DNA of 33,651 nucleotides from Pleurocapsales cyanobacterium LEGE 06147 (GCA_015207585.1 JADEWQ010000063.1:1-33651), one strand, 5' to 3'. Numbered from the stretch's first letter, positions 8,187 to 17,010 are shown. Notes: generated from the letters alone by a model not told the origin. Numbers and translations: made by a program.

Positions 8187-9182
8187 GTGAATATTCCTAG
8201 TAACATAGTTACCCTAATCGTAGGTATCGTCGTGACCCTACTCAGTCTTTGGTACGGTCAAAATCATGGACTGTTACCCGTTGCTGCTTCTTCTGAAGCA
8301 GTTCAAATCGATGAACTCTTCAACTTCATGATGACCGTTTCTACCGGGTTATTCCTGTTAATTGAAGGAATTTTAATCTACTCGGTAATCAAATTTCGCC
8401 GACCCAAGGGAGATACCACAGATGGTTCCCCAATAGAAGGAAACGTACCTTTAGAAATCCTCTGGACAGCTATTCCTACGGTCATTGTACTTATTCTGGC
8501 TATTTACAGTTTTGAGGTATACAATGCCATGGGAGGACTAGATCCGATGGCTGCCCACGATATGGGTCCCCACACTGTTGCCCGAGCCGAATCTAATTCA
8601 AAAGAAAACTTGATTGCTTTCGATCCCGACCGAAAACAGGTAGCTTTGGGACTAGGTGTTTCGCCAGAAACTAAAGAGGGTGAAAACCAGTTAGTAATTA
8701 ATGTTAATGGCATTCAATATGCCTGGATTTTTACTTATCCAGAGTCAGGAATTGTATCGGGAGACATGCACATTCCCGTCGGTCGCCCCGTAAAATTAAA
8801 TATTACGGCAGGGGATGTATTGCACGCTTTTTGGTTACCAGAATTTCGTCTAAAACAAGACGCTGTTCCGGGTAGAGAAGTGCAATTAACTTTTACACCT
8901 AATCGAGTCGGTCAGTATCCCATCATTTGTGCAGAATTGTGTGGTGCCTATCACGGTGGGATGAAAAGCCAGCTTTACGTACAAACTGAAGAAGAGTACC
9001 AACAGTGGCTACAACAAAACACGCTCGCTCAATCGGATGTCGAAAGTACTTTAGCAGCTAACGCCGCTTCAAGTTCAGATAGTGAATTTTTAGCACCATT
9101 AGCAGCCGAAATAGGCGTTGAAGCAGATACCATAGCTCAGCTACATGCTTTACATCACCATCCCCTCAATGCTGAGTTGTAA
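8187..9182 (+). CDS. ctaC: Cytochrome c oxidase subunit II
   Basis: Carries the CuA centre that accepts electrons from cytochrome c6 or plastocyanin and passes them to subunit I. The 331-residue protein has an N-terminal hydrophobic segment (7-22), two membrane helices (about 44-68 and 88-110), then a cupredoxin domain. CuA ligands are visible: H213 in DVLHAFWLPEF and C248, C252, H256, M259 in CAELCGAYHGGM. The aromatic stretch INGIQYAWIF-type (173-182) is the electron-entry site. The start is GTG at 8187. About 60 residues after the copper site form an acidic, low-complexity tail. First gene of ctaC-ctaD-ctaE. Confidence 0.96.
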   Translation: MNIPSNIVTLIVGIVVTLLSLWYGQNHGLLPVAASSEAVQIDELFNFMMTVSTGLFLLIEGILIYSVIKFRRPKGDTTDGSPIEGNVPLEILWTAIPTVIVLILAIYSFEVYNAMGGLDPMAAHDMGPHTVARAESNSKENLIAFDPDRKQVALGLGVSPETKEGENQLVINVNGIQYAWIFTYPESGIVSGDMHIPVGRPVKLNITAGDVLHAFWLPEFRLKQDAVPGREVQLTFTPNRVGQYPIICAELCGAYHGGMKSQLYVQTEEEYQQWLQQNTLAQSDVESTLAANAASSSDSEFLAPLAAEIGVEADTIAQLHALHHHPLNAEL

Positions 9183-9239
9183 AAGTGACGCTTTGCCGCA
9201 GGCAATTTTAAATATTTGCAATTTTCAATCCAAAATCTC

Positions 9240-10925
9240 ATGAGTACATCAGCAGAAAAAATCGTCACTTCCACCCATGATGGACAAAAAGCGGAACACA
9301 AACAAAGAAAGTGGCAAGACTATTTCACCTTTAATACCGACCACAAAGTAATTGGCATTCAATATCTAGTTACTGCCTTTCTCTTTTATTTTGTTGGCGG
9401 TGCTTTAGCAGAAGTGATGCGCACGGAACTGGCAACTCCCGAACCCGATTTGGTGCAGCCAGAGTTTTATAACCAGATAATGACAATGCACGGGACAATT
9501 ATGTTGTTCCTGTGGATCATTCCTGCTGGGGCGGCTTTTGCCAATTTCCTAATTCCTTTGATGATTGGGGCAGAGGATATGGCATTTCCTCGCCTCAACG
9601 CAGTTGCCTACTGGATGTTTCCCATTGGTGGAATTCTGTTAATGAGCAGCTTTTTTGTAGGGCCCGCTCAAGCAGGTTGGACATCCTATCCACCTTTAAG
9701 TCTGGTTGCTAGCAAGTGGGGACAAGAAATCTGGATCTTGAGCATCCTGATTTTGGGGACATCGACAATTTTGGGGTCGATAAACTTCATTACCACCATT
9801 TTGAAGATGCGCATGCCCGATATGGATATTCACAGCATGCCCCTATTTTGTTGGTCTATGCTGGCAACTTCTGGTTTGATTTTGCTAGGTACGCCAGTTT
9901 TAGCCGCAGCTTTAATTTTGCTTTCGTTTGACTTAATTGCCGGCACGTCCTTCTTTAATCCTGCTGGTGGGGGAGATCCAATCGTTTATCAGCATATGTT
10001 CTGGTTTTACTCTCACCCGGCTGTATATATCATGGTGCTGCCCTTTTTTGGGATAATTTCGGAAGTTTTACCAGTTCATGCTCGTAAACCAATTTTTGGC
10101 TATCGGGCGATCGCTTATTCTAGTCTCGCGATCGCTTTTCTAGGCTTAATTGTCTGGGCACACCACATGTTTACCAGTGGTACACCTGGTTGGTTAAGGA
10201 TGTTTTTTATGGCAACCACGATGGTTATTGCTGTACCTACGGGCATTAAAGTCTTTAGCTGGACTGCGACGATCTGGGGCGGTAAAATTAACCTCAACAG
10301 TGCCATGCTGTTTGGGGTAGGTTTTATCTCTCTCTTTTTGATCGGTGGTTTGAGTGGGATCATGGTTGCCTCCGTACCCTTTGACATTCACGTCCACGAC
10401 ACTTACTTCGTTGTTGCCCACTTTCACTACGTTCTCTTTGGTGGTTCCGTTTTAGCCCTGTTTGCCGGAATATATCATTGGTTCCCGAAAATGACAGGGC
10501 GCATGCTCAATGAAACCTGGGGCAGAATTCATTTTGCTCTCACTTATATTGGTTTTAATCTAACTTTCCTGCCCATGCACCAGTTGGGCATCCAAGGAAT
10601 GAATCGTCGTGTTGCTCTATATGATGCCCAATTCCAATCTGTGAATATGATTTGTACGATTGGGTCATATATTCTGGCGGTTTCTACCCTTCCTTTTGTT
10701 GTTAACGTTCTTTGGAGTGTATTTAAAGGAGAAAAAGCCGGTCGCAATCCCTGGCGTGCTCTAACCTTAGAATGGCAGACTTCTTCCCCACCAGCTATCG
10801 AAAACTTTGAAGAAGAACCCGTTCTTTGGGCAGGTCCTTACGAATATGGTGTCGATACTGAAATGATCGATGAGGATAGCTCGATAGAAGAGATGCTGGC
10901 AGAAGTTAGTGCTGAAGCCAAGTAA
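9240..10925 (+). CDS. ctaD: Cytochrome c oxidase subunit I
   Basis: Catalytic 12-helix subunit with low-spin heme a and the heme a3-CuB centre where oxygen is reduced and protons are pumped. Visible are the heme a histidine in MTMHGTIMLF, the CuB His-Tyr pair in FWFYSHPAVYIMVLPFFG, the two CuB histidines in VWAHHMFTSG, and the heme a3/heme a histidines in HDTYFVVAHFHYVLFGG. The D-channel region ANFLIPLMIGAEDMAFPR is normal. I take ATG at 9240 (MSTSAEKIV, 561 residues) rather than the upstream TTG at 9216. The gene follows ctaC by 57 nt. The tail after the last helix is acidic. Confidence 0.96.
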   Translation: MSTSAEKIVTSTHDGQKAEHKQRKWQDYFTFNTDHKVIGIQYLVTAFLFYFVGGALAEVMRTELATPEPDLVQPEFYNQIMTMHGTIMLFLWIIPAGAAFANFLIPLMIGAEDMAFPRLNAVAYWMFPIGGILLMSSFFVGPAQAGWTSYPPLSLVASKWGQEIWILSILILGTSTILGSINFITTILKMRMPDMDIHSMPLFCWSMLATSGLILLGTPVLAAALILLSFDLIAGTSFFNPAGGGDPIVYQHMFWFYSHPAVYIMVLPFFGIISEVLPVHARKPIFGYRAIAYSSLAIAFLGLIVWAHHMFTSGTPGWLRMFFMATTMVIAVPTGIKVFSWTATIWGGKINLNSAMLFGVGFISLFLIGGLSGIMVASVPFDIHVHDTYFVVAHFHYVLFGGSVLALFAGIYHWFPKMTGRMLNETWGRIHFALTYIGFNLTFLPMHQLGIQGMNRRVALYDAQFQSVNMICTIGSYILAVSTLPFVVNVLWSVFKGEKAGRNPWRALTLEWQTSSPPAIENFEEEPVLWAGPYEYGVDTEMIDEDSSIEEMLAEVSAEAK

Positions 10926-10948
10926 CAGTGAGCAGGTATTAGGTATTA

Positions 10949-10993
10949 GGTGGCAGGGTTGCTGGAATTTGATTCCAGCGCTTGCCTGCCACC
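10949..10993 (+). promoter_or_regulatory. Strong hairpin between ctaD and ctaE
   Basis: Outer arms GGTGGCAGG (10949-10957) and CCTGCCACC (10985-10993) and inner arms GCTGGAAT (10961-10968) and ATTCCAGC (10972-10979) are all perfectly complementary, giving 17 bp with a small internal loop and a 3-nt apex. No T-run follows, so it is not an intrinsic terminator; it may shape mRNA processing or stability. Confidence 0.75.
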
Positions 10994-11084
10994 GCCTTCT
11001 GCGGTTAAATAATAATTCACCTACTACCTAGCATCTAATAACTGGTAACTAATCGCTGAGTAAAACAAACGAGAAACAATCAAT

Positions 11085-11699
11085 ATGCAAAGTTCAGCTT
11101 TAGACGAGTCGAAAGTAACTCTCAACTACCACCATGAGGCAGCAGGTCATCACGGACATCCAGACCACCGCATGTTTGGTGTCATCTTATTCCTAATTGG
11201 CGATAGCATGACCTTTCTTGGGTTTTTTGCTGCCTTTTTGATTTACCGTACCATGATGCCTGTTTGGCCTCCAGAAGGTACGCCCGAATTAGAACTGTTA
11301 GTACCGATAATTAATACAATTGTTCTAGTATCGAGCAGTTTTGTCATGCATCAGGGACAAACAGCGATTAAGCGAAACGATGTATCTGGTTTACGTCTCT
11401 GGTTTGGTATTACTGCCGCGATGGGAGCAGTTTTTCTGTTGGGACAGGGATATGAATACTTTCACTCGGAACTCGGTTTAACAACTAATTTATTTGCTAG
11501 TTGTTTTTATGCCTTAACTGGTTTTCACGGCTTACACGTGACTGTAGGAGTGCTATTGATTTTGTCGGTTTTGTGGCGATCGCGCTCCAAAGAACATTAC
11601 TCTAGTGGCAGTCATTTTGGTGTAGAAGCAGCAGAAATTTATTGGCACTTTGTCGATGTCATCTGGGTTATCCTTTTTATCCTGGTTTATTTGTTGTAG
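11085..11699 (+). CDS. ctaE: Cytochrome c oxidase subunit III
   Basis: Third core subunit of the aa3 oxidase, which stabilises subunit I and assists proton uptake. The 204-residue protein is the five-helix form usual in cyanobacteria. Family stretches include MFGVILFLIGDSMTFLGFFA, GQGYEYFHSELGL, FYALTGFHGLHVTVGV and the final EIYWHFVDVIWVILFILVY, the strongest signature. Several histidines at the N-terminus (NYHHEAAGHHGHPDHR) are common in this family. It is separated from ctaD by 159 nt containing a strong hairpin, and is followed by more hairpins. Confidence 0.95.
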   Translation: MQSSALDESKVTLNYHHEAAGHHGHPDHRMFGVILFLIGDSMTFLGFFAAFLIYRTMMPVWPPEGTPELELLVPIINTIVLVSSSFVMHQGQTAIKRNDVSGLRLWFGITAAMGAVFLLGQGYEYFHSELGLTTNLFASCFYALTGFHGLHVTVGVLLILSVLWRSRSKEHYSSGSHFGVEAAEIYWHFVDVIWVILFILVYLL

Positions 11700-11704
11700 C
11701 TAGT

Positions 11705-11736
11705 GAAAGCAGTGCGCTTTCTGCCTCCAGCGCACT
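11705..11736 (+). promoter_or_regulatory. Competing hairpins after ctaE
   Basis: GAAAGC (11705-11710) can pair with GCTTTC (11716-11721), while AGTGCGC (11711-11717) can pair with GCGCACT (11730-11736). The two stems overlap and exclude each other. The loop of the second includes GCCTCC (11723-11728), complementary to the GGAGGC of the next gene's ribosome site. Confidence 0.4.
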
Positions 11737-11761
11737 CAATTCCACGTTTGGCTTAACTAAT

Positions 11762-11784
11762 AGCCTCCTAAGGAGGCTTTTTTT
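11762..11784 (+). terminator. Intrinsic terminator whose 3' arm is the next gene's Shine-Dalgarno
   Basis: AGCCTCC (11762-11768), loop TAA, GGAGGCT (11772-11778), then T residues to 11784: a textbook intrinsic terminator. The ATG of the debranching enzyme starts at 11785, and AAGGAGG (11770-11776) sits 8 nt before it at ideal Shine-Dalgarno spacing. The same bases can therefore end the ctaCDE transcript or hide the ribosome site. Confidence 0.85.
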
Positions 11785-13866
11785 ATGATGGACATTAAAT
11801 TTGGACGAGAAATTTGTGGCAAACTAGCTACTGCCGAATCGCGGGAATGGCTGGTAACTAATGGTATGGGTGGTTATGCTGCCGGTACTGTAGCGGGACT
11901 GTTAACAAGACGCTATCATGGCTTGCTGATAGCAGCTCTTAAGCCTCCTTTAGGACGGGTTCTATTGTTGAGTAAGCTAGATGAATTCGTCCGATATAAC
12001 GAGCAATCTTCTTTTATCTACGCCAATCGCTGGGCAGATGGAAGTGTTAACCCTAATGGTTACATTAATATCGAAAGCTTTTATCTAGAAGGAACTACGC
12101 CAGTCTGGCATTTTGCCCTAGCTGATGCCTTATTAGAAAAGCGAATTTGGATGCAGTTGGGGGAAAATACTACTTATATTCGCTATACTTTGCGCCGAGG
12201 AAGTAAGCCCTTAGCCTTATTTCTCAAAGCATTGCTCAACTATCGAGACTATCACGGCAATACTAAGGGCGGTCTCGGCGGACTCGTAGAGCGTCGAAGA
12301 CTAGCCGAGGCACTGCGCGATCGCTGGCAGATGCAAATAGATAACCTCGAACGAGGTATTCGTGTCCAAGCTTTTCCTGATGCTGTTCCCTACTATTTAC
12401 TAGCAACTCAAGAAGGTAATCAAGACAATTTATTTTGGCAAACTCATCACACTTGGCACCAAAATTTTGCTTTAGCAGTAGAAACCTATCGCGGTTTAAA
12501 TGACTCTGAAGATCATCTTCACGCTGCTACCTTTAATACAGTTTTACAAGTAGGTGAATCTCTGACTTTAGTTGCCAGCACCAAACCAGATCCTCTACTA
12601 GACAGTCAAGCTGCTTGGCAGGTGCGTTATTATTACGAACAAAAATTGTTAAACCGCTGGCATTCTCGTTCCTCTCTTTCTAGTTCAGTTGCACCAAGTT
12701 GGCTAGAGCAATTGGTTTTGGCTGCCGACCAATTTATTGTCGATCGCCCTTTAGTCGAAGAACCGGAGGGTAAAACGATTATTGCCGGTTATCCCTGGTT
12801 TACCGATTGGGGAAGAGATACGATGATTAGCTTAGGGGGATTAACTATCTCTACCGGTCGTCCGGAAATTGCACGTATTATTCTGCGTACTTTTGGCAAA
12901 TATGTAGATCGAGGCATGTTACCTAACGTTTTTCCCGATGCGGAAGAAGAGCCAAACTATAATACGATAGATGCTACTCTTTGGTATTTTGAGGCAATTC
13001 GTGCTTATTATGCTGTAACTAAAGATCGAGAATTATTAACCGAGTTATTTCCCTTGTTAGCTGAGATAGTTGACTGGCACTGTCGAGGAACTCGCTACCA
13101 GATCCATCTCGACGATGATGGCTTAATCTATGGCGGAGAAAGAGGAGTACAGCTTACTTGGATGGATGCCAAAGTTGATGATTGGGTAGTGACTCCTCGG
13201 ATCGGTAAACCAGTGGAAATAAATGCTTTGTGGTATAATGCGTTGGTTTGTATGGTACAGTTTGCTCGCGCATTAGATAAACCTTCTCAAGCATACGAAC
13301 AGATGGCAGTTAAGACTAGAGAAGGTTTTCAACGATTTTGGAACGAAGCTGCTGGCTACTGCTACGATGTCATCGATACGCCCCAAGGAAACGATCTTTC
13401 TTTGCGTCCCAATCAGATCTTTGCCGTATCTTTACCTATTAGAGAGCAAGAGACATTTGCGCCTTTACTCAATCGAAAGCAACAAAAAAGCGTAGTAGAT
13501 ACGGTCGCTCGATATCTACTGACTTCTCATGGATTGCGTTCTCTTGCTCCCAATCATCCCGATTATCAAGGTCATTACGGTGGCGATCGCCTTCAGCGTG
13601 ATGGTGCCTATCACCAAGGAACTGTCTGGAGTTGGTTAATCGGTCACTTTGTCCAAGCTCATCTAAAAGTTTATCGAGATCCGACTCTAGCTCGCAGTTT
13701 TATCGAGCCGATGGCAAATCATCTACAAGCTTCTTGTGTAGGCAATATCAGCGAAATTTTTGATGGTGATGCTCCCTTTTTGCCAAGGGGATGTTTTGCT
13801 CAAGCTTGGAGTGTAGCGGAAGTTTTACGGGGATGGCTGTTAACCTTAGAAAAGCAAGCTTATTAA
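11785..13866 (+). CDS. Glycogen debranching enzyme, amylo-alpha-1,6-glucosidase (GH133-like)
   Basis: Hydrolyses alpha-1,6 branch points of glycogen, in the cytosol. The 693-residue protein shows an N-terminal domain starting FGREICGKLATAESREWLVTNG, with GGYAAGTVAGLLTRRYHGLL (about 30-49) typical of the bacterial/archaeal GDE N-domain. The C-terminal (alpha/alpha)6 domain has AGYPWFTDWGRDTMISL, GMLPNVFPD, YNTIDATLWYFEA, LTWMDAK, EINALWYNAL and YHQGTVWSWLIGHF. This is not the GlgX type (GH13). Start could be ATG 11785 or ATG 11788; the Shine-Dalgarno at 11770-11776 fits either. Expression may be limited by the overlapping terminator hairpin. The next gene is convergent. Confidence 0.92.
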   Translation: MMDIKFGREICGKLATAESREWLVTNGMGGYAAGTVAGLLTRRYHGLLIAALKPPLGRVLLLSKLDEFVRYNEQSSFIYANRWADGSVNPNGYINIESFYLEGTTPVWHFALADALLEKRIWMQLGENTTYIRYTLRRGSKPLALFLKALLNYRDYHGNTKGGLGGLVERRRLAEALRDRWQMQIDNLERGIRVQAFPDAVPYYLLATQEGNQDNLFWQTHHTWHQNFALAVETYRGLNDSEDHLHAATFNTVLQVGESLTLVASTKPDPLLDSQAAWQVRYYYEQKLLNRWHSRSSLSSSVAPSWLEQLVLAADQFIVDRPLVEEPEGKTIIAGYPWFTDWGRDTMISLGGLTISTGRPEIARIILRTFGKYVDRGMLPNVFPDAEEEPNYNTIDATLWYFEAIRAYYAVTKDRELLTELFPLLAEIVDWHCRGTRYQIHLDDDGLIYGGERGVQLTWMDAKVDDWVVTPRIGKPVEINALWYNALVCMVQFARALDKPSQAYEQMAVKTREGFQRFWNEAAGYCYDVIDTPQGNDLSLRPNQIFAVSLPIREQETFAPLLNRKQQKSVVDTVARYLLTSHGLRSLAPNHPDYQGHYGGDRLQRDGAYHQGTVWSWLIGHFVQAHLKVYRDPTLARSFIEPMANHLQASCVGNISEIFDGDAPFLPRGCFAQAWSVAEVLRGWLLTLEKQAY

Positions 13867-13915
13867 GGATTCGGCACTCGGTTATTGCTTGAAGAGCGAT
13901 TGAGATATTTTTAGC

Positions 13916-13949
13916 AAAAAAAACGCGCTGTTGAAGATCGGACAGCGCG
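13916..13949 (-). terminator. Intrinsic terminator of the proline-rich exported protein gene
   Basis: On the minus strand CGCGCTGT (13949-13942) pairs with ACAGCGCG (13931-13924) around a 10-nt loop, followed by eight T residues (13923-13916). It lies 39 bp beyond the stop codon of the gene at 13988-14518. Confidence 0.9.
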
Positions 13950-13987
13950 AGTTAATAGAGAGGTAAGCAAGTGGAAGGAAAACCGAT

Positions 13988-14518
13988 TTAGAGAGGTAAA
14001 TTAATAGGCAATCTGATAGGAGGAACGACCAAAGTAGGACGAGGGGGAGTAGGTTGAACTGTTTGGGATCTAATAGGCATTGATGCACCCGGTACGATCC
14101 CTTGCGGTACGGGCATTCCAGGTCTGACTCCGGTAGGTGGGATTACTCCTGGAGGTAAAGTCCCCGTTTGGGTGGAAACGTTGCTTTGGGAAAAAGACCC
14201 TTGTGGTGAAATACCCGTAGAAGAAACTGGGGGCGCTCCTAATCCTGGTAACGTGGGAAAACGAATCGGAGAAGGAATGCCGCCAGGAGTACAGGGAAAT
14301 AAGCATAGATTAAAATTATTGCCATTAGCGTTATTGGTGCCAAAAGAGAAATTGTGATTGGGAATTGGTTTGGGAGGACGATTAAACAGAGCGTTAATAG
14401 CTCCAGTAGCTAATTCTAAAACTTGTGCTGAAGCTGGTTGTGGCGTGGAGATGGTGCTGATGCCAACGCTTATAGCAATTACAGATAGAGCGGTTAATTT
14501 TTTGTGAGTTCTTTTCAT
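13988..14518 (-). CDS. Proline-rich exported protein of unknown function
   Basis: A 176-residue protein with a signal peptide (MKRTHKKLTALSVIAISVGI) and an ASA cleavage site near residue 31. After a short segment QVLELATGAINALF, the mature part is rich in Pro, Gly, Ser, Thr and Asn without repeats of fixed length, and has one close cysteine pair (NLCLFPCTPGG). It is probably unstructured and located in the periplasm or cell envelope. A strong Shine-Dalgarno, AGGAGG at 14532-14527, sits 8 nt before the ATG. It has its own terminator, so it may be an independent, well-expressed transcript. I do not recognise a family. Confidence 0.75.
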   Translation of the reverse strand: MKRTHKKLTALSVIAISVGISTISTPQPASAQVLELATGAINALFNRPPKPIPNHNFSFGTNNANGNNFNLCLFPCTPGGIPSPIRFPTLPGLGAPPVSSTGISPQGSFSQSNVSTQTGTLPPGVIPPTGVRPGMPVPQGIVPGASMPIRSQTVQPTPPRPTLVVPPIRLPINLPL

Positions 14519-14618
14519 CTGACTTACCTCCTAGCTTAATGTGAAGATTGTTAAAGTTGTTGTTTGTCTCTTCACTGATTAAGTATGTTGGCAAGAAAGA
14601 ATTATGCATTTACGTTAA

Positions 14619-15587
14619 TTAGAAATCTTGTTTAATTTCAAAAACATAATCCGTATCGTAGGTACGTACGTAAAGCTTATTATCCTTTTGGATCGAGTAT
14701 TCAGGAGCAGTTTTTACATTTATCTGCTGCAAAATCTCTCCTGTAACTTTATCAATTAAATAGAGAAAATCTGGTTCTGCAGTAAAACCATAGCCACAGA
14801 TAATGACATCATCAATCATGACAAAATTGTTGGCATTACACACTAGTGGTTGACTGCGCCACAAAATTTGCTCGGTATTAGTATCGATCGCAGTCAGATA
14901 ACCATTCATTCCATGAGAAGATTTAGCGTAAGTTTGATGGGCATTAGCAACATAGAGAATATTATCTTCTTGCATCGCCCAGGTTAATCTTTGAACGATA
15001 AAAGAAATATCTTCATTTATATAGCTAGGAGATAGAAGATAATTACTAAAATCGTAACCGTAAATAAAGTTATTTTTATTTGGATCGTAGGCAAATAAAT
15101 ATCTACCTTCTCCATAATTTTTCCCATAAATCAGTAAGTAGCGATCGCCATCTCGAATTGGTTTGATTAATACGTTATCTTGAAAATTAGTGGGAATTTG
15201 TGAGGGAAGATTTCCAGAATGGTTTAGAGTAGGATTAGGAACTACATAAATTGGTAGAGATAAATTATTTCGTTCGAACCATGCCTTCTCATCAGTAATT
15301 TGGTTGGGTGTAGCGGTTATAAGATTAAGTTGTACTGAATTTGGTTTAGGACTAATTTTACCGGGTGCATCTTGGCGAAAAGGTGGAACTTCTAGTAACG
15401 CTAATTGAACGCGATCGATAGTTTGGTATGCAGTTTTATTCGTCTGGAGAGAATCTACTGCTGGTAGAAAAGAATTAGCTAAAAGTAACGAGGTACCAAC
15501 AGTTCCAGTAATTAAAGTAATAGTAACGATCGCTCTTACTGCTAATTTATTTACTTGTCGATTATATTTTTCTCGATCGCGATTCAT
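14619..15587 (-). CDS. Membrane-anchored protein with PQQ-like beta-propeller repeats
   Basis: A 322-residue protein with an N-terminal membrane anchor (about 18-38, AIVTITLITGTVGTSLLLAN) and a long extracytoplasmic part. Within it several segments look like propeller blades: YLTAIDTNTEQILWRSQPLV, FLYLIDKVTGEILQQINVKT and NKLYVRTYDTDYVFEI. These alternate strands with a D-x-x-T-G/E turn, as in PQQ-like repeats, but there is no evidence of cofactor binding. It starts 9 nt after the stop of the sugar transporter gene and is the last gene of the gpsA operon. Function unknown; a sensor, scaffold or extracytoplasmic binding partner is possible. Confidence 0.72.
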   Translation of the reverse strand: MNRDREKYNRQVNKLAVRAIVTITLITGTVGTSLLLANSFLPAVDSLQTNKTAYQTIDRVQLALLEVPPFRQDAPGKISPKPNSVQLNLITATPNQITDEKAWFERNNLSLPIYVVPNPTLNHSGNLPSQIPTNFQDNVLIKPIRDGDRYLLIYGKNYGEGRYLFAYDPNKNNFIYGYDFSNYLLSPSYINEDISFIVQRLTWAMQEDNILYVANAHQTYAKSSHGMNGYLTAIDTNTEQILWRSQPLVCNANNFVMIDDVIICGYGFTAEPDFLYLIDKVTGEILQQINVKTAPEYSIQKDNKLYVRTYDTDYVFEIKQDF

Positions 15588-15596
15588 GCTCGATGA

Positions 15597-16997
15597 TTAA
15601 CTTTGATTAGTTAATTTACTTTTTAATAATTCGGGATTGATTTCTCGATACTCTACTCCGTCATCAATACCATAAACAAAGATAGCAGCTATCAAAAGGC
15701 AGAAGCCACCCAATACTACTGCTAGTAAAGAATTTTTATTCAGCAAATTAATCATTATCCATCCCAAGCCAAGAGAACTAACTATTTGGGGTAAGACAAT
15801 AAAAACATTAAAAATTCCCATATAAACCCCCATATTTTTAGGAGGAACATGATTGGCCAAGATAGCATAGGGAATAGAATGAATACCTGCCCAAGCAATA
15901 CCAAAACAAATCATTGGTAGCAAGATTAAATAGCGATCGTTAATCCAAAACAGGCTGACAATTCCCGCTCCCCCAGAAAGCAAACAAAAGAACAGTGTCA
16001 ATTTTCGGCTGGTTATTTCGGTAATTTTGACTATAAAAAAAGAAAAAATCAAACAAACAAAATTATAAAAACTAATACATATACCCGCCCATTCTATACC
16101 TTGCTGATAAAGGGCTGAATTTTGTTTGACAGCTCCAAAGATATGATGAGCTACAGTGGTTGGAAAATAAATTAATATAGCAAATATTCCTAACCAAGTA
16201 AAAAATTGTACCCATACTAATTGCTTTATCCCTTTAGGAATTATTTTATTCAAACAATCAATAATACCTCTATCGCTTAACTTATTTATGTCTATTGGCG
16301 ATCTCGAAGAGATCTGCGAAGCAGACCGCTTTTCTGTTGGTAACTCTTCATCTGCATATTCTTTGGTGGTTGCTACCGTCCAAATAACTGTTGCCAAAAA
16401 AATGATTGCTCCTAAATAAAAAGATAATTTTACCGTTGAAGGAATAGAAACAATACTCTCATCGATCGCTGGAAATCTAAATATATTATTCAACCACCAA
16501 GGAGACAAAGAAGCTATTACTGCACCCAAACCAATAAAAAAGCTTTGTACTGCATAACCCCGAGTTTGTTGTTTCTCTGGCAATAAATCCGCTACTAAAG
16601 CGCGAAAAGGCTGCATACTAATATTAATAGAAATATCTAAAATCCACAGGAGTGCTACAGCCATCCACAAACAAGGAGCATTAGGCATTAAAACTAAAGC
16701 AACCGAACTAATTATTGCTCCCCCAAGGATATAAGGTTTTCTTCTGCCTAAAAAAAACCAAGTGCGATCGCTTAAATAACCAATTAATGGTTGAACGAAT
16801 AAACCACTTACGGGTGCCGCCAACCAAAGAAGGGGAATTTGTTCGGCGTTGGCTCCCAAATACTCGTAAATGGCACTAGTATTTGCCAGTTCTAATGTCC
16901 AGCCATACTGAATGCCAAACATACCAAAATTCATATTCCATAGTCGCCAAAAACTTGCATTTTGTCGCTCTTTTACGCTTAAATTTTGATTACTCAT
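15597..16997 (-). CDS. MFS sugar transporter (GPH / SLC45-like)
   Basis: A 466-residue twelve-helix major facilitator protein. The start FWRLWNMNFGMFGIQYGWTL, the motif GYLSDRTWFFLGRRKPYI between helices 2 and 3, and MQPFRALVADLLP resemble the sucrose/maltose-proton transporter branch (plant SUT, SLC45, bacterial homologues). Sugar transport is therefore likely, but the substrate and direction are inference. The central cytoplasmic loop contains an in-frame small repeat (16297-16329) encoding residues such as KRSASQISSRSP. The start ATG at 16997 is 13 nt after the gpsA stop and the stop is 9 nt before the next gene, so the three genes are probably one operon. Confidence 0.85.
   Translation of the reverse strand: MSNQNLSVKERQNASFWRLWNMNFGMFGIQYGWTLELANTSAIYEYLGANAEQIPLLWLAAPVSGLFVQPLIGYLSDRTWFFLGRRKPYILGGAIISSVALVLMPNAPCLWMAVALLWILDISINISMQPFRALVADLLPEKQQTRGYAVQSFFIGLGAVIASLSPWWLNNIFRFPAIDESIVSIPSTVKLSFYLGAIIFLATVIWTVATTKEYADEELPTEKRSASQISSRSPIDINKLSDRGIIDCLNKIIPKGIKQLVWVQFFTWLGIFAILIYFPTTVAHHIFGAVKQNSALYQQGIEWAGICISFYNFVCLIFSFFIVKITEITSRKLTLFFCLLSGGAGIVSLFWINDRYLILLPMICFGIAWAGIHSIPYAILANHVPPKNMGVYMGIFNVFIVLPQIVSSLGLGWIMINLLNKNSLLAVVLGGFCLLIAAIFVYGIDDGVEYREINPELLKSKLTNQS
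16297..16329. repeat. GAA-loop hairpin repeat inside the sugar transporter gene
   Basis: GATCTC-GAA-GAGATC (16300-16314) overlaps TCTGC-GAA-GCAGA (16313-16325). Two compact perfect hairpins with identical GAA loops lie in tandem. The reading frame is kept, and the insert falls in the poorly conserved central loop. Confidence 0.75.
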
Positions 16998-17010
16998 TAC
17001 TGATTATTAA

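Noticed and set aside
9216-9239. TTG start for ctaD adding eight residues
   Set aside because: ATG at 9240 is a stronger start codon; the added residues do not look like family sequence.
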